A stretch of DNA of 64,000 bases from Clostridiaceae bacterium 14S0207 (GTDB lineage: Bacteria > Bacillota > Clostridia > Clostridiales > Clostridiaceae). Shown one piece after another: positions 1 to 8,575 of this stretch (position 1 is its first letter; each line of letters starts with the position of its first letter). The notes under the pieces are model-generated. The model had not been told where the DNA came from. It saw only the letters and a list, made by a program, of their open reading frames with translations, and made no database searches. The stretch is taken from the NCBI GenBank assembly GCA_003288255.1, contig CP026600.1, positions 2,170,001 to 2,234,000 on the forward strand, written 5' to 3'. A program made the translations under genes and the position numbers.

Positions 1-506
1 TCTGGCTCTATAGCTAAAGCCCTTGCTATTCCTATTCTTTGTCTTTGTCCACCTGAGAATTCATGTGGGAATCTTGAAGCATGTTCCTTATTTAATCCTA
101 CAAGACTTAGAAGTTCATAAATTTTATTTGTTCTTTCTTGTCCTGAATATAGATTATGAATATCTATTCCTTCACCTATAATATCTCCTACTGTCATTCT
201 AGGATTTAATGATGCATATGGATCTTGAAATATTATTTGAGCTTTTCTTGTAAACTCTTTTTTTTCTTTTTTATTTAAACTATGAACATTAAATCCATCA
301 AATAAAACTTCTCCATCTGTTGCACCATACAATCCCATAACTGTTCTTCCACAGGTTGTTTTACCACATCCAGATTCTCCAACCAATCCTAAAGTTTCAC
401 CTTTTCTGATTGTAAAACTAACATCATCTACAGCCTTTAATATTGCCTTAGGCCCTACTTTAAAATATTTTTTTAAATTTTTAACTTCTATAAATTCCTG
501 TGCCAT
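1..506 (-). CDS. oppF: Oligopeptide ABC transporter ATP-binding protein OppF, unit 1 (partial)
   Basis: This is the 5' part of an ATPase that would energise peptide uptake at the inner face of the membrane. Residues 1-168 are present and the rest lies beyond base 1. Walker A GESGCGKT is at 43-50, the Q-loop (IIFQDPYASL) near 91-100 and the signature SGGQRQR at 151-157; the cut falls just before Walker B. The ATG at 504-506 lies six bases beyond the end of oppD. The sequence is nearly identical to the complete oppF at 5629-6582; one visible protein difference is Gly versus Asp in the segment YxATD. It is the last gene of its operon. Confidence 0.95.
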   Translation of the reverse strand, partial: MAQEFIEVKNLKKYFKVGPKAILKAVDDVSFTIRKGETLGLVGESGCGKTTCGRTVMGLYGATDGEVLFDGFNVHSLNKKEKKEFTRKAQIIFQDPYASLNPRMTVGDIIGEGIDIHNLYSGQERTNKIYELLSLVGLNKEHASRFPHEFSGGQRQRIGIARALAIEP

Positions 507-512
507 AGTTAC

Positions 513-1532
513 TTACCCCCTTACCTTTAAAACACTAGGTGTATCTACTTTTGGAGCATATGGATGATACAACCAACAACTTACTTGATGAGTATCTGTT
601 ACCACATTAGTATCAGGCATCATTTCTTTACATATTTCCATGCAATATTCGCATCTATCTGCAAATGGACATCCTACTGGTGGTTTTATTAAATCTGGTG
701 GTGTTCCTCCTAATGAATAAAGTTTATCTTTATTCTTAGTATCTAGTCTTGGTACTGATTGAAGTAATGCCCATGTATATGGATGTTTAGGATTATAGAA
801 AATTTCATCCTTTGTTCCTCTTTCTATAATTTGTCCTGCATACATTACTTGAATTTTATGTGCAACATCTGCAACTACTCCTAAGTCGTGTGTTACTAGA
901 ATTACTGCTGTACCTAATTTCTTTTGAAGATCTGCTATAAGTTCCATAATTTGTGCTTGTATAGTAACGTCTAATGCTGTTGTTGGCTCATCTGCTATAA
1001 GAATCTTTGGATTACAAGCAAGAGCTATTGCTATCATTGCCCTTTGTCTCATACCACCTGAAAATTCATGTGGATATTGTTTAGATCTTTTTTCTGCATT
1101 AGGAAGTCCAACTAATTTTAGCATTTTTATTGCTTCTTCAAGAGCTTCTTTCTTATTCATACCTCTATGAATAATTAAACTTTCTGCTATTTGTTTTCCA
1201 ACAGTCATAGTTGGATTTAAAGAAGTCATAGGGTCTTGGAATATCATTGATATTTCTGCCCCTCTTAATTCTCTCAATTCTTTTTTAGACATTTTAACTA
1301 CATCTTTACCATCAAATAAAATTTCAGAGCCTTCCTTTATTTCTCCTGGAGGCATAGGAATTAATCCCATTATTGATTTTGATGTTATAGTTTTTCCACA
1401 ACCTGATTCTCCAACAACTGCTAGTGTTTCGCCTTTATTTAATTCAAAACTTACGCCTCTTACTGATTGTACCTCACCTGCATAAGTATGAAATGAAACT
1501 CTTAAATCTTTAACTTCTAATATTTTATCCAT
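513..1532 (-). CDS. oppD: Oligopeptide ABC transporter ATP-binding protein OppD, unit 1
   Basis: This 339-residue protein is the first of the paired ATPases of an Opp/Dpp importer. It hydrolyses ATP on the cytoplasmic side to drive peptide import. Walker A GESGCGKT is at 41-48, the signature SGGMRQR at 158-164 and Walker B ILIADEP at 177-183. The C-terminal oligo_HPY region carries clustered cysteines at 288, 294, 297 and 301 (CPFADRCEYCMEIC), a pattern linked in some Dpp/Opp ATPases to an iron-sulfur cluster; whether one is present here is inference. It lies between oppC (17 bp) and oppF (6 bp) in one operon. The unit 2 copy differs only at residue 321 (Leu here, Ser there). Confidence 0.97.
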   Translation of the reverse strand: MDKILEVKDLRVSFHTYAGEVQSVRGVSFELNKGETLAVVGESGCGKTITSKSIMGLIPMPPGEIKEGSEILFDGKDVVKMSKKELRELRGAEISMIFQDPMTSLNPTMTVGKQIAESLIIHRGMNKKEALEEAIKMLKLVGLPNAEKRSKQYPHEFSGGMRQRAMIAIALACNPKILIADEPTTALDVTIQAQIMELIADLQKKLGTAVILVTHDLGVVADVAHKIQVMYAGQIIERGTKDEIFYNPKHPYTWALLQSVPRLDTKNKDKLYSLGGTPPDLIKPPVGCPFADRCEYCMEICKEMMPDTNVVTDTHQVSCWLYHPYAPKVDTPSVLKVRG

Positions 1533-1549
1533 ACTTTTTCACTCCCCTT

Positions 1550-2482
1550 CTACTGACGTAATTTTGGATCTAAAGCGTCTCTTAGTCCATCACCAAGTAA
1601 TTGGAATGAAAGCATTGTTAAACTTATCATTAACGCTGGGAAAATCATATGATGTGGACTGAATATCATAGTATCTTGAGCATCTGATGCTAACGCACCC
1701 CAACTAGTATTTGGTGACTGAATTCCTAATCCTATGAAACTTAAGAAAGCTTCTCCAAATATAAATCCAGGTATATCAAAAGTAATGGAAACTATAATAA
1801 CTCCTAATGTGTTAGGTAATAAGTGTTTTCCTATAACCCTTGAGGCACTAGAACCTAGGGCTGCAGCTGCAAGTACATATTCTTGCTCTTTTATTTGAAG
1901 TATTTGCCCTCTAACCAGTCTTGCCATACCACACCAGCCTGTAATTGTCATGGCCAAAATAAGAGCAAACATTCCTTTTCCAAAAATTAAGGAAATTAAA
2001 ATAACAACTACTAAATAAGGAATACTCATTAATATTTCAAGTATTCTCATCATTATATCATCTACGACACCACCGAAATATCCTGAAACTCCTCCATAGA
2101 TTGATCCTACTATACAGTCAATTATGGCACCAATAACTCCTAGAAGAATTGAAACTCTACCACCAACCCAAATTCTTGCAAATAGGTCTCTACCTAACTT
2201 ATCTGTACCAAACCAATGTTCAGCAGAAGGTGGTAAATTTGTCAAATCATTATGAACTTCTGAGAACCTTTTGCCTGAAATTCCCGGTCCGATAATTGTC
2301 ATAATTGTAATAGCTGCTAATATAACTATTGCTAACATGGCTACTTTATTTTCTTTAAGTCTTCTCCATGCATCCTTCCAATAAGAAATACTAGGTCTTA
2401 GGATTTGTTCTGAATTTTTATCTTCATTACCAATAACCTTAAACTTCTCTTTGCTTACTAGTTCATTTTTAACTTGATCCAT
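1550..2482 (-). CDS. oppC: Oligopeptide ABC transporter permease OppC, unit 1
   Basis: This 310-residue integral membrane subunit forms the peptide channel with OppB. An N-terminal cytoplasmic stretch of about 45 residues with the OppC_N feel (YWKDAWRRLKENK) precedes a first hydrophobic segment. Further membrane helices follow, with the EAA-type coupling loop around GMARLVRGQILQIKEQEYV near residues 185-205. The operon places it 17 bp after oppB and 17 bp before oppD. The N-terminal third differs from the unit 2 copy at about a dozen residues, while the C-terminal half is identical, which suggests patchwork gene conversion. Confidence 0.96.
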   Translation of the reverse strand: MDQVKNELVSKEKFKVIGNEDKNSEQILRPSISYWKDAWRRLKENKVAMLAIVILAAITIMTIIGPGISGKRFSEVHNDLTNLPPSAEHWFGTDKLGRDLFARIWVGGRVSILLGVIGAIIDCIVGSIYGGVSGYFGGVVDDIMMRILEILMSIPYLVVVILISLIFGKGMFALILAMTITGWCGMARLVRGQILQIKEQEYVLAAAALGSSASRVIGKHLLPNTLGVIIVSITFDIPGFIFGEAFLSFIGLGIQSPNTSWGALASDAQDTMIFSPHHMIFPALMISLTMLSFQLLGDGLRDALDPKLRQ

Positions 2483-2499
2483 TTATGCTACACCCCTTC

Positions 2500-3432
2500 C
2501 TACTTACTACTTGATAATTTGATTCTAGGATCTACAAGTCCGTATAAAATGTCAACTACAAATAAAGAAACTATATATAATGATGCTATAAATATTGTTT
2601 GTCCCATTACCATAGTAAAGTCTCTGTTTTGTACTGATGCTACGAAATATTGGCCAAGTCCTGGTATACCAAATATACTTTCTATTACGAATGATCCTAC
2701 GAATATCATTGCAATTTGTGGTCCTAATATTGTAATTACAGGTAATATAGCATTTCTTAATACATGTTTAAATACAAGAGCTGGCTTACTAACACCTTTG
2801 GCTTCTGCTGTTACAATATAATCCTGTCCTAAAACATCTAAGCAATTTGCTCTCATGTATCTTGCATAGGTAGCTATTGATCCAAAACTCATAGCTATGG
2901 TTGGCAATATTGTATGTTTAAATTCTCCCCAACCTGTTGTTGGTAATAATTCGAATTTTACTGTTAAGAAATATTGTAAAAGTGCGGCTAAAACGAAACT
3001 TGGAATTGAAATACCTAAAATTGCAATAAACATTACGAAATAATCTATTCCTTTGTTTCTATTAAACGCTGCTACTATTCCTAAGAAAATTCCTAAACTT
3101 ACTCCTAATACAAGAGCTTGTAAACCTATCCTTGCTGATATTGGTGCATATTCTTTTATTGTGTCTCCAACTGATCTTCCTGGATATGTTAAAGATTCAC
3201 CTAAATCTGCATGTAAAACTAGATTTTTCATAAATCTACCATACTGAGTAACTACCGGTTTGTCCAATCCATATTTAGCATAAAAATTCGCTTTAACTTG
3301 AGGTGGTAATTTTTTGGCTAAATCCGCTAAAGGATCACCAGGAATAGAATGTATTAAAAAAAATGTTATTGTTGAAGCAATAAATAACGTAAGCAACATA
3401 TATCCAAATCTTTTCAAAACATATCTAAGCAC
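2500..3432 (-). CDS. oppB: Oligopeptide ABC transporter permease OppB, unit 1
   Basis: This 310-residue permease partners OppC. It has an N-terminal membrane helix (YMLLTLFIASTITFFLIHSI) followed by the OppB hallmark PGDPLADLAKKLPP. Several further helices follow, with a coupling loop around EAKGVSKPALVFKHVLRNAI. It starts 70 bp after the oppA stop, and a stem-loop lies in that gap. It is almost identical to the unit 2 OppB except at the first residues (MLRYVLKRF here, MFKYILKRF there) and two conservative changes. Confidence 0.96.
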   Translation of the reverse strand: MLRYVLKRFGYMLLTLFIASTITFFLIHSIPGDPLADLAKKLPPQVKANFYAKYGLDKPVVTQYGRFMKNLVLHADLGESLTYPGRSVGDTIKEYAPISARIGLQALVLGVSLGIFLGIVAAFNRNKGIDYFVMFIAILGISIPSFVLAALLQYFLTVKFELLPTTGWGEFKHTILPTIAMSFGSIATYARYMRANCLDVLGQDYIVTAEAKGVSKPALVFKHVLRNAILPVITILGPQIAMIFVGSFVIESIFGIPGLGQYFVASVQNRDFTMVMGQTIFIASLYIVSLFVVDILYGLVDPRIKLSSSK

Positions 3433-3468
3433 TTATATTCCCCGCTTTCTAAAATAATTTTAAAATAT

Positions 3469-3494
3469 AGGCAGCAAATAACCCTTTGCTGCCT
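3469..3494 (-). terminator. oppA1-oppB1 intergenic stem-loop
   Basis: AGGCAGCAAA and TTTGCTGCCT flank a six-base loop, giving a 10-bp stem just after the oppA stop. On the minus strand no long T-run follows at once. It may be a partial terminator or an RNA-stabilising element that keeps binding-protein mRNA above permease mRNA; that role is inference. Confidence 0.75.
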
Positions 3495-3502
3495 TTTAAA
3501 TT

Positions 3503-5191
3503 TTATTTATCTCTGCCTTCTGTATAAACATACTTAAATTCAGTTGGCCCAAATAGTGGAATCATAACATTTTTTACATATTTTCTTATAAATGTTTGTC
3601 TCTTTCTATAAACCTTTGTTGAAAGCACACACTCTTTATAAAGAAGTATATTTTCTGCCTCTTTAAAATACTTAGCTCTTTCTTTATTATCCATAGTGTT
3701 TGAAGCCTTCGCTATTAAATCATCATATTCTTTATTTCCCCATCCAGTTCTGTTTACACCTGCTTTTGATGTCCATATATCAAAGAAAGTCATAGGGTCA
3801 TTGAAATCTCCTGTCCATCCCATACCTGCCATTTCATAATCCATATCATCTGTTCTTTGAGAGAATATTGGCCACTCAACGTACTCTATTTTTATATTAA
3901 CTCCTAATACTTTTTTATATGCCTCTTGATCAAATTCACAAAATTCTTTTTGTGAAGCACCTGTTCCACCTGCTAAATAAGTTATTTTCATTTTAGCTGG
4001 ATCTGGATCCTCGCCGATTTCTTTTAGTCCTTCAATCAATAATTTCTTTGCATCTGGATTTTCCTCTTTTAATTTTGTAACAGGTTCGTTAGTAGCAATT
4101 TTTCTATATTCTTCATCCCCTACTTGGATTTGAGGTGGACAAAATGCTGTTGCAGGTTCAGCTAGTCCTTTAAATAATGTTTTACATACTCCTTCTCTAT
4201 CTGCAGCTAACGCAAAGGCTTTTCTAATTTTTAGATTTTTAAAATATTTATTTTTTTGATTGAAAAATTCATAAGTTGTTGAACCATCATATGCTCTTGT
4301 TATATTAAACTTACCGGACTGAGTAAATTTATCTACATATTTAGGTGTATATACACCAGCCATATCAAGAGCGCCTGTTTGTAATTCTCCCATTCTTGAA
4401 GCTTCTTGCTTCATAATTTTCATTGTCAATTTATCAAGTTTAACTTTTTGTGCATCCCAATATTGATCATTTTTCTTAAATTCTATTTTATTTTGATGAG
4501 TCCATTTATCTAATACGAATGGTCCACAATATACAAGCTTGTCCGGATCTGTTCCATACTGATCGCCATGTTTTTCAACTATATCCTGTCTTTGAGGCAA
4601 CATTACCTTAAAACTTGTTAGTTGTAGAAAATACGCTGTTGGTTTTTCTAATGTTATTTTTAATGTTTTATCATCTACTGCTTTAATTCCAACTTCATCC
4701 AAACTAGCTTTATTACTATTACACTTTTCAGCATTTTTTATTGGATATAATAGGAATGCATAAGTTGATCCCGTTTTAGGATCTATAGTTCTTTTTACTG
4801 AGTACTCATAGTCTTTAGCTGTAACAGGTTTACCATCATTCCATTTATTATCTCTTAGATGGAATGTCCATTCTAATCCATCTTTTGATATATCCCAACT
4901 TTCTGCACCTGCTGGTTTCTGAACTTCCTTATCCCCTTCTAATTCCAATCTTGTAAGGCCCTCCTCAAGATCATTTAATATCTGACTAGAATAAGTATCA
5001 GATGCTTTACATGCATCTAATGATTTAGGCTCAGCACCTACTACATTTAAATATTGTTTTTTATCTGGTCCTCCTGCATCTTTAGTGGAATTATTACTTG
5101 AATTGCTTTTTCCTCCACCACAGCCAATTATGGTTGTAGACCCTACCAAAACCATTGAAAGTATAACTGATAAAATCCTTTTACTTTTCAT
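3503..5191 (-). CDS. oppA: Oligopeptide-binding lipoprotein OppA, unit 1
   Basis: This 562-residue extracellular receptor captures peptides and hands them to OppB/OppC. The N-terminus is a lipoprotein signal: charged MKSKR, a hydrophobic core, then a lipobox ending in Cys24 (STTIIGC). SBP_bac_5 family features follow, for example EPKSLDACKASDTYSSQILNDL and WTFHLRDNKWNDGKPVTAKD. It is one of four OppA paralogs here and is clearly diverged from OppA2 and OppA3, unlike its operon partners. Its start is preceded by an AAGGAGGAGGAAG ribosome binding site. Peptide specificity cannot be read from the sequence. Confidence 0.97.
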   Translation of the reverse strand: MKSKRILSVILSMVLVGSTTIIGCGGGKSNSSNNSTKDAGGPDKKQYLNVVGAEPKSLDACKASDTYSSQILNDLEEGLTRLELEGDKEVQKPAGAESWDISKDGLEWTFHLRDNKWNDGKPVTAKDYEYSVKRTIDPKTGSTYAFLLYPIKNAEKCNSNKASLDEVGIKAVDDKTLKITLEKPTAYFLQLTSFKVMLPQRQDIVEKHGDQYGTDPDKLVYCGPFVLDKWTHQNKIEFKKNDQYWDAQKVKLDKLTMKIMKQEASRMGELQTGALDMAGVYTPKYVDKFTQSGKFNITRAYDGSTTYEFFNQKNKYFKNLKIRKAFALAADREGVCKTLFKGLAEPATAFCPPQIQVGDEEYRKIATNEPVTKLKEENPDAKKLLIEGLKEIGEDPDPAKMKITYLAGGTGASQKEFCEFDQEAYKKVLGVNIKIEYVEWPIFSQRTDDMDYEMAGMGWTGDFNDPMTFFDIWTSKAGVNRTGWGNKEYDDLIAKASNTMDNKERAKYFKEAENILLYKECVLSTKVYRKRQTFIRKYVKNVMIPLFGPTEFKYVYTEGRDK

Positions 5192-5276
5192 ACTTCCTCC
5201 TCCTTATTAAATAAAATTAAATATATAAAAATTAAATATCTAATACACGACTCAAATATTAATTCTAACTTTTTAA

Positions 5277-5291
5277 AATTTTCTGAATATT
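5277..5291. promoter_or_regulatory. CodY-like box upstream of oppA1
   Basis: AATTTTCTGAATATT matches the published CodY consensus AATTTTCWGAAAATT at 14 of 15 positions. It lies immediately downstream of the predicted start of transcription, a position suited to repression when branched-chain amino acids and GTP are plentiful. CodY itself is not in this window. Confidence 0.6.
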
Positions 5292-5302
5292 CTTTTTTAA
5301 TT

Positions 5303-5331
5303 ATTATACTCCTTTTTTTAAAATATTTCAA
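5303..5331 (-). promoter_or_regulatory. Predicted oppA1 promoter
   Basis: On the minus strand TTGAAA (5331-5326) and TATAAT (5308-5303) are separated by exactly 17 bases. The start would fall near 5296, giving a leader of about 105 bases. Confidence 0.7.
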
Positions 5332-5548
5332 AACAAATTTCATAAATAATTTAAAGTTTTTAATAGAATTACTACAAAAACACACAAATTTTCTTTAAAA
5401 CTAATATAAATGTCCTTTTATAGCTGTATATAAACTTTTATTACAATTTTTTAAAATATATAACTTTAAATTCATAATATCTTTTTATTTATACTATATA
5501 TACTAAATTAATCTCTAATTTATACTTACTTTTAAGCTATCCTATATA

Positions 5549-5618
5549 AAAAAATAAAGAGAACACCTATAAAAATAATTTTACAATTCATTTTTATGTA
5601 TCCTCTTTATTTTTTAAC
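5549..5618 (-). terminator. Terminator after oppF (unit 2)
   Basis: AAATAAAGAG and its complement CTCTTTATTT flank a long AT-rich loop that itself contains a small hairpin. On the minus strand the structure ends in a T-rich tract. It follows the oppF2 stop at 5629 and separates unit 2 from unit 1. Confidence 0.65.
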
Positions 5619-5628
5619 ATATATTTAA

Positions 5629-6582
5629 TTAATATAAATGACAAGCTACAAAATGATCTTTTTTAACTTCCTTAAATTCTGGAGTTACCTCGAAACATTC
5701 TTTCATTGCATATTTACATCTTCCTGCAAATCTACATCCCGGTTTAGGATTTATTGGACTTGGAACTTCACCTTCTAATTTGATTCTATTCTTTTTCTTT
5801 TCTGTATCAGGGTCTGGAACTGGTATTGCTGATAACAATGCTTTTGTATATGGATGCAATGGGTCTTCATACAATGTACTACTAGCTGCAAGTTCTACCA
5901 TTTTCCCAACATACATAACCCCTACTCTGTCTGAAATATGTTTAACCATTGATAAGTCATGGGCTATAAATAAATATGTTAGTCCAAAATCCTGTTGCAA
6001 TTTAATTAGTAAGTTAACTACTTGAGCTTGAATAGAAACATCTAATGCAGATATTGGTTCATCACAAACTATAAATTTTGGCTCTATAGCTAAAGCCCTT
6101 GCTATTCCTATTCTTTGTCTTTGTCCACCTGAGAATTCATGTGGAAATCTTGAAGCATGTTCCTTATTTAATCCTACAAGACTTAGAAGTTCATAAATTT
6201 TATTTGTTCTTTCTTGTCCTGAATATAGATTATGAATATCTATTCCTTCACCTATAATATCTCCTACTGTCATTCTAGGATTTAATGATGCATATGGATC
6301 TTGAAATATTATTTGGGCTTTTCTTGTAAACTCTTTTTTTTCTTTTTTATTTAAACTATGAACATTAAATCCATCAAATAAAACTTCTCCATCTGTTGCA
6401 TCATACAATCCCATAACTGTTCTTCCACAGGTTGTTTTACCACATCCAGATTCTCCAACCAATCCTAAAGTTTCACCTTTTCTGATTGTAAAACTAACAT
6501 CATCTACAGCCTTTAATATTGCCTTAGGCCCTACTTTAAAATATTTTTTTAAATTTTTAACTTCTATAAATTCCTGTGCCAT
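5629..6582 (-). CDS. oppF: Oligopeptide ABC transporter ATP-binding protein OppF, unit 2
   Basis: This complete 317-residue ATPase is the partner of OppD in the unit 2 importer. Walker A GESGCGKT is at 43-50, the signature SGGQRQR at 151-157 and Walker B FIVCDEP at 170-176. A C-terminal oligo_HPY segment with cysteines (CRFAGRCKYAMKEC) completes the family length. Its start lies six bases after the oppD stop. The terminator at 5549-5618 closes the operon. The first 168 residues are almost identical to the truncated unit 1 copy. Confidence 0.97.
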   Translation of the reverse strand: MAQEFIEVKNLKKYFKVGPKAILKAVDDVSFTIRKGETLGLVGESGCGKTTCGRTVMGLYDATDGEVLFDGFNVHSLNKKEKKEFTRKAQIIFQDPYASLNPRMTVGDIIGEGIDIHNLYSGQERTNKIYELLSLVGLNKEHASRFPHEFSGGQRQRIGIARALAIEPKFIVCDEPISALDVSIQAQVVNLLIKLQQDFGLTYLFIAHDLSMVKHISDRVGVMYVGKMVELAASSTLYEDPLHPYTKALLSAIPVPDPDTEKKKNRIKLEGEVPSPINPKPGCRFAGRCKYAMKECFEVTPEFKEVKKDHFVACHLY

Positions 6583-6588
6583 AGTTAC

Positions 6589-7608
6589 TTACCCCCTTAC
6601 CTTTAAAACACTAGGTGTATCTACTTTTGGAGCATATGGATGATACGACCAACAACTTACTTGATGAGTATCTGTTACCACATTAGTATCAGGCATCATT
6701 TCTTTACATATTTCCATGCAATATTCGCATCTATCTGCAAATGGACATCCTACTGGTGGTTTTATTAAATCTGGTGGTGTTCCTCCTAATGAATAAAGTT
6801 TATCTTTATTCTTAGTATCTAGTCTTGGTACTGATTGAAGTAATGCCCATGTATATGGATGTTTAGGATTATAGAAAATTTCATCCTTTGTTCCTCTTTC
6901 TATAATTTGTCCTGCATACATTACTTGAATTTTATGTGCAACATCTGCAACTACTCCTAAGTCGTGTGTTACTAGAATTACTGCTGTACCTAATTTCTTT
7001 TGAAGATCTGCTATAAGTTCCATAATTTGTGCTTGTATAGTAACGTCTAATGCTGTTGTTGGCTCATCTGCTATAAGAATCTTTGGATTACAAGCAAGAG
7101 CTATTGCTATCATTGCCCTTTGTCTCATACCACCTGAAAATTCATGTGGATATTGTTTAGATCTTTTTTCTGCATTAGGAAGTCCAACTAATTTTAGCAT
7201 TTTTATTGCTTCTTCAAGAGCTTCTTTCTTATTCATACCTCTATGAATAATTAAACTTTCTGCTATTTGTTTTCCAACAGTCATAGTTGGATTTAAAGAA
7301 GTCATAGGGTCTTGGAATATCATTGATATTTCTGCCCCTCTTAATTCTCTCAATTCTTTCTTAGACATTTTAACTACATCTTTACCATCAAATAAAATTT
7401 CAGAGCCTTCCTTTATTTCTCCTGGAGGCATAGGAATTAATCCCATTATTGATTTTGATGTTATAGTTTTTCCACAACCTGATTCTCCAACAACTGCTAG
7501 TGTTTCGCCTTTATTTAATTCAAAACTTACGCCTCTTACTGATTGTACCTCACCTGCATAAGTATGAAATGAAACTCTTAAATCTTTAACTTCTAATATT
7601 TTATCCAT
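6589..7608 (-). CDS. oppD: Oligopeptide ABC transporter ATP-binding protein OppD, unit 2
   Basis: This 339-residue ATPase equals the unit 1 OppD except for Ser instead of Leu at residue 321. Walker A is at 41-48, SGGMRQR at 158-164 and Walker B at 177-183, with the same cysteine cluster near 288-301. Near-identity to unit 1, when the neighbouring oppA genes are strongly diverged, points to very recent duplication or continuing gene conversion. It sits 17 bp from oppC and 6 bp from oppF, so the subunits are probably made together. Confidence 0.97.
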   Translation of the reverse strand: MDKILEVKDLRVSFHTYAGEVQSVRGVSFELNKGETLAVVGESGCGKTITSKSIMGLIPMPPGEIKEGSEILFDGKDVVKMSKKELRELRGAEISMIFQDPMTSLNPTMTVGKQIAESLIIHRGMNKKEALEEAIKMLKLVGLPNAEKRSKQYPHEFSGGMRQRAMIAIALACNPKILIADEPTTALDVTIQAQIMELIADLQKKLGTAVILVTHDLGVVADVAHKIQVMYAGQIIERGTKDEIFYNPKHPYTWALLQSVPRLDTKNKDKLYSLGGTPPDLIKPPVGCPFADRCEYCMEICKEMMPDTNVVTDTHQVSCWSYHPYAPKVDTPSVLKVRG

Positions 7609-7625
7609 ACTTTTTCACTCCCCTT

Positions 7626-8558
7626 CTACTGACGTAATTTTGGATCTAAAGCGTCTCTTAGTCCATCACCAAGTAATTGGAATGAAAGCATTGTTAAACT
7701 TATCATCAAAGCTGGGAAAATCATATGATGTGGACTGAATATCATAGTATCTTGAGCATCTGATGCTAACGCACCCCAACTAGTATTTGGTGACTGAATC
7801 CCTAATCCTATGAAACTTAAGAAAGCTTCTCCAAATATAAATCCAGGTATATCAAAAGTAATGGAAACTATAATAACTCCTAATGTGTTAGGTAATAAGT
7901 GTTTTCCTATAACCCTTGAGGCACTAGAACCTAGGGCTGCAGCTGCAAGTACATATTCTTGCTCTTTTATTTGAAGTATTTGCCCTCTAACCAGTCTTGC
8001 CATACCACACCAGCCTGTAATTGTCATGGCCAAAATAAGAGCAAACATTCCTTTTCCAAAAATTAAGGAAATTAAAATAACAACTACTAAATAAGGAATA
8101 CTAAGCAATATTTCAAGTATTCTCATCATTATATCATCTACTACACCACCGAAATATCCTGAAACTCCTCCATAGATTGATCCTACTATACAATCGATAA
8201 TAGCACCAATGATACCTAAAAGGATTGAAACCCTACCACCGATCCAAACCCTTGCAAATAGGTCTCTACCTAACTTATCTGTACCAAACCAATGTTCAGC
8301 AGAAGGTGGTAAATTTGTCATATCATTATGAACTTCTGAGAATCTTTGTCCTGAAATAGCTGGTCCAAAAATTGTCATAAATGTAATAGCTGCTAATATA
8401 ACTATTGCTAACATAGCTACTTTATTTTCTTTAAGTCTTCTCCATGCATCCTTCCAATAAGAAATACTAGGTCTTAGGATTTGTTCTGAATTTTTATCTT
8501 CATTACCAATAAACTTAAACTTCTCTTTGCTTAATAGTTCATTTTTAACTTGATCCAT
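7626..8558 (-). CDS. oppC: Oligopeptide ABC transporter permease OppC, unit 2
   Basis: This 310-residue membrane subunit pairs with OppB2. It shows the same helices and coupling loop (GMARLVRGQILQIKEQEYV) as the unit 1 protein. Differences from unit 1 cluster in the first 130 residues, for example FMTIFGPAISGQRF versus IMTIIGPGISGKRF, and LSIPY versus MSIPY near 152. The last half is identical. This distribution fits a conversion tract that covered the 3' end of oppC together with oppD and oppF. Confidence 0.96.
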   Translation of the reverse strand: MDQVKNELLSKEKFKFIGNEDKNSEQILRPSISYWKDAWRRLKENKVAMLAIVILAAITFMTIFGPAISGQRFSEVHNDMTNLPPSAEHWFGTDKLGRDLFARVWIGGRVSILLGIIGAIIDCIVGSIYGGVSGYFGGVVDDIMMRILEILLSIPYLVVVILISLIFGKGMFALILAMTITGWCGMARLVRGQILQIKEQEYVLAAAALGSSASRVIGKHLLPNTLGVIIVSITFDIPGFIFGEAFLSFIGLGIQSPNTSWGALASDAQDTMIFSPHHMIFPALMISLTMLSFQLLGDGLRDALDPKLRQ

Positions 8559-8575
8559 TTATGCTACACCCCTTT

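Larger units (their letters stand above)
1..3432. repeat. Tandem segmental duplication, copy 1 (oppF'-oppD-oppC-oppB)
   Basis: This segment matches 6077-9508 base for base at a constant offset of 6,076 with scattered substitutions. oppD differs at only two bases that I could see (for example 571 versus 6647). oppC and the ends of oppB differ more. Similarity stops close to the oppB start, so the flanking oppA genes are outside the highly similar block. Confidence 0.95.

Noticed and set aside
2474-2821. Plus-strand 115-residue frame opposite oppB (and its twin at 8550-8897)
   Set aside because: Exact antisense of a conserved permease gene; repeated only because the sense gene is duplicated.
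5188-5385. 65-residue minus-strand frame upstream of oppA1
   Set aside because: It covers the predicted oppA1 promoter and CodY-like box, has AT-driven composition (many Lys, Phe, Ile) and no ribosome binding site.
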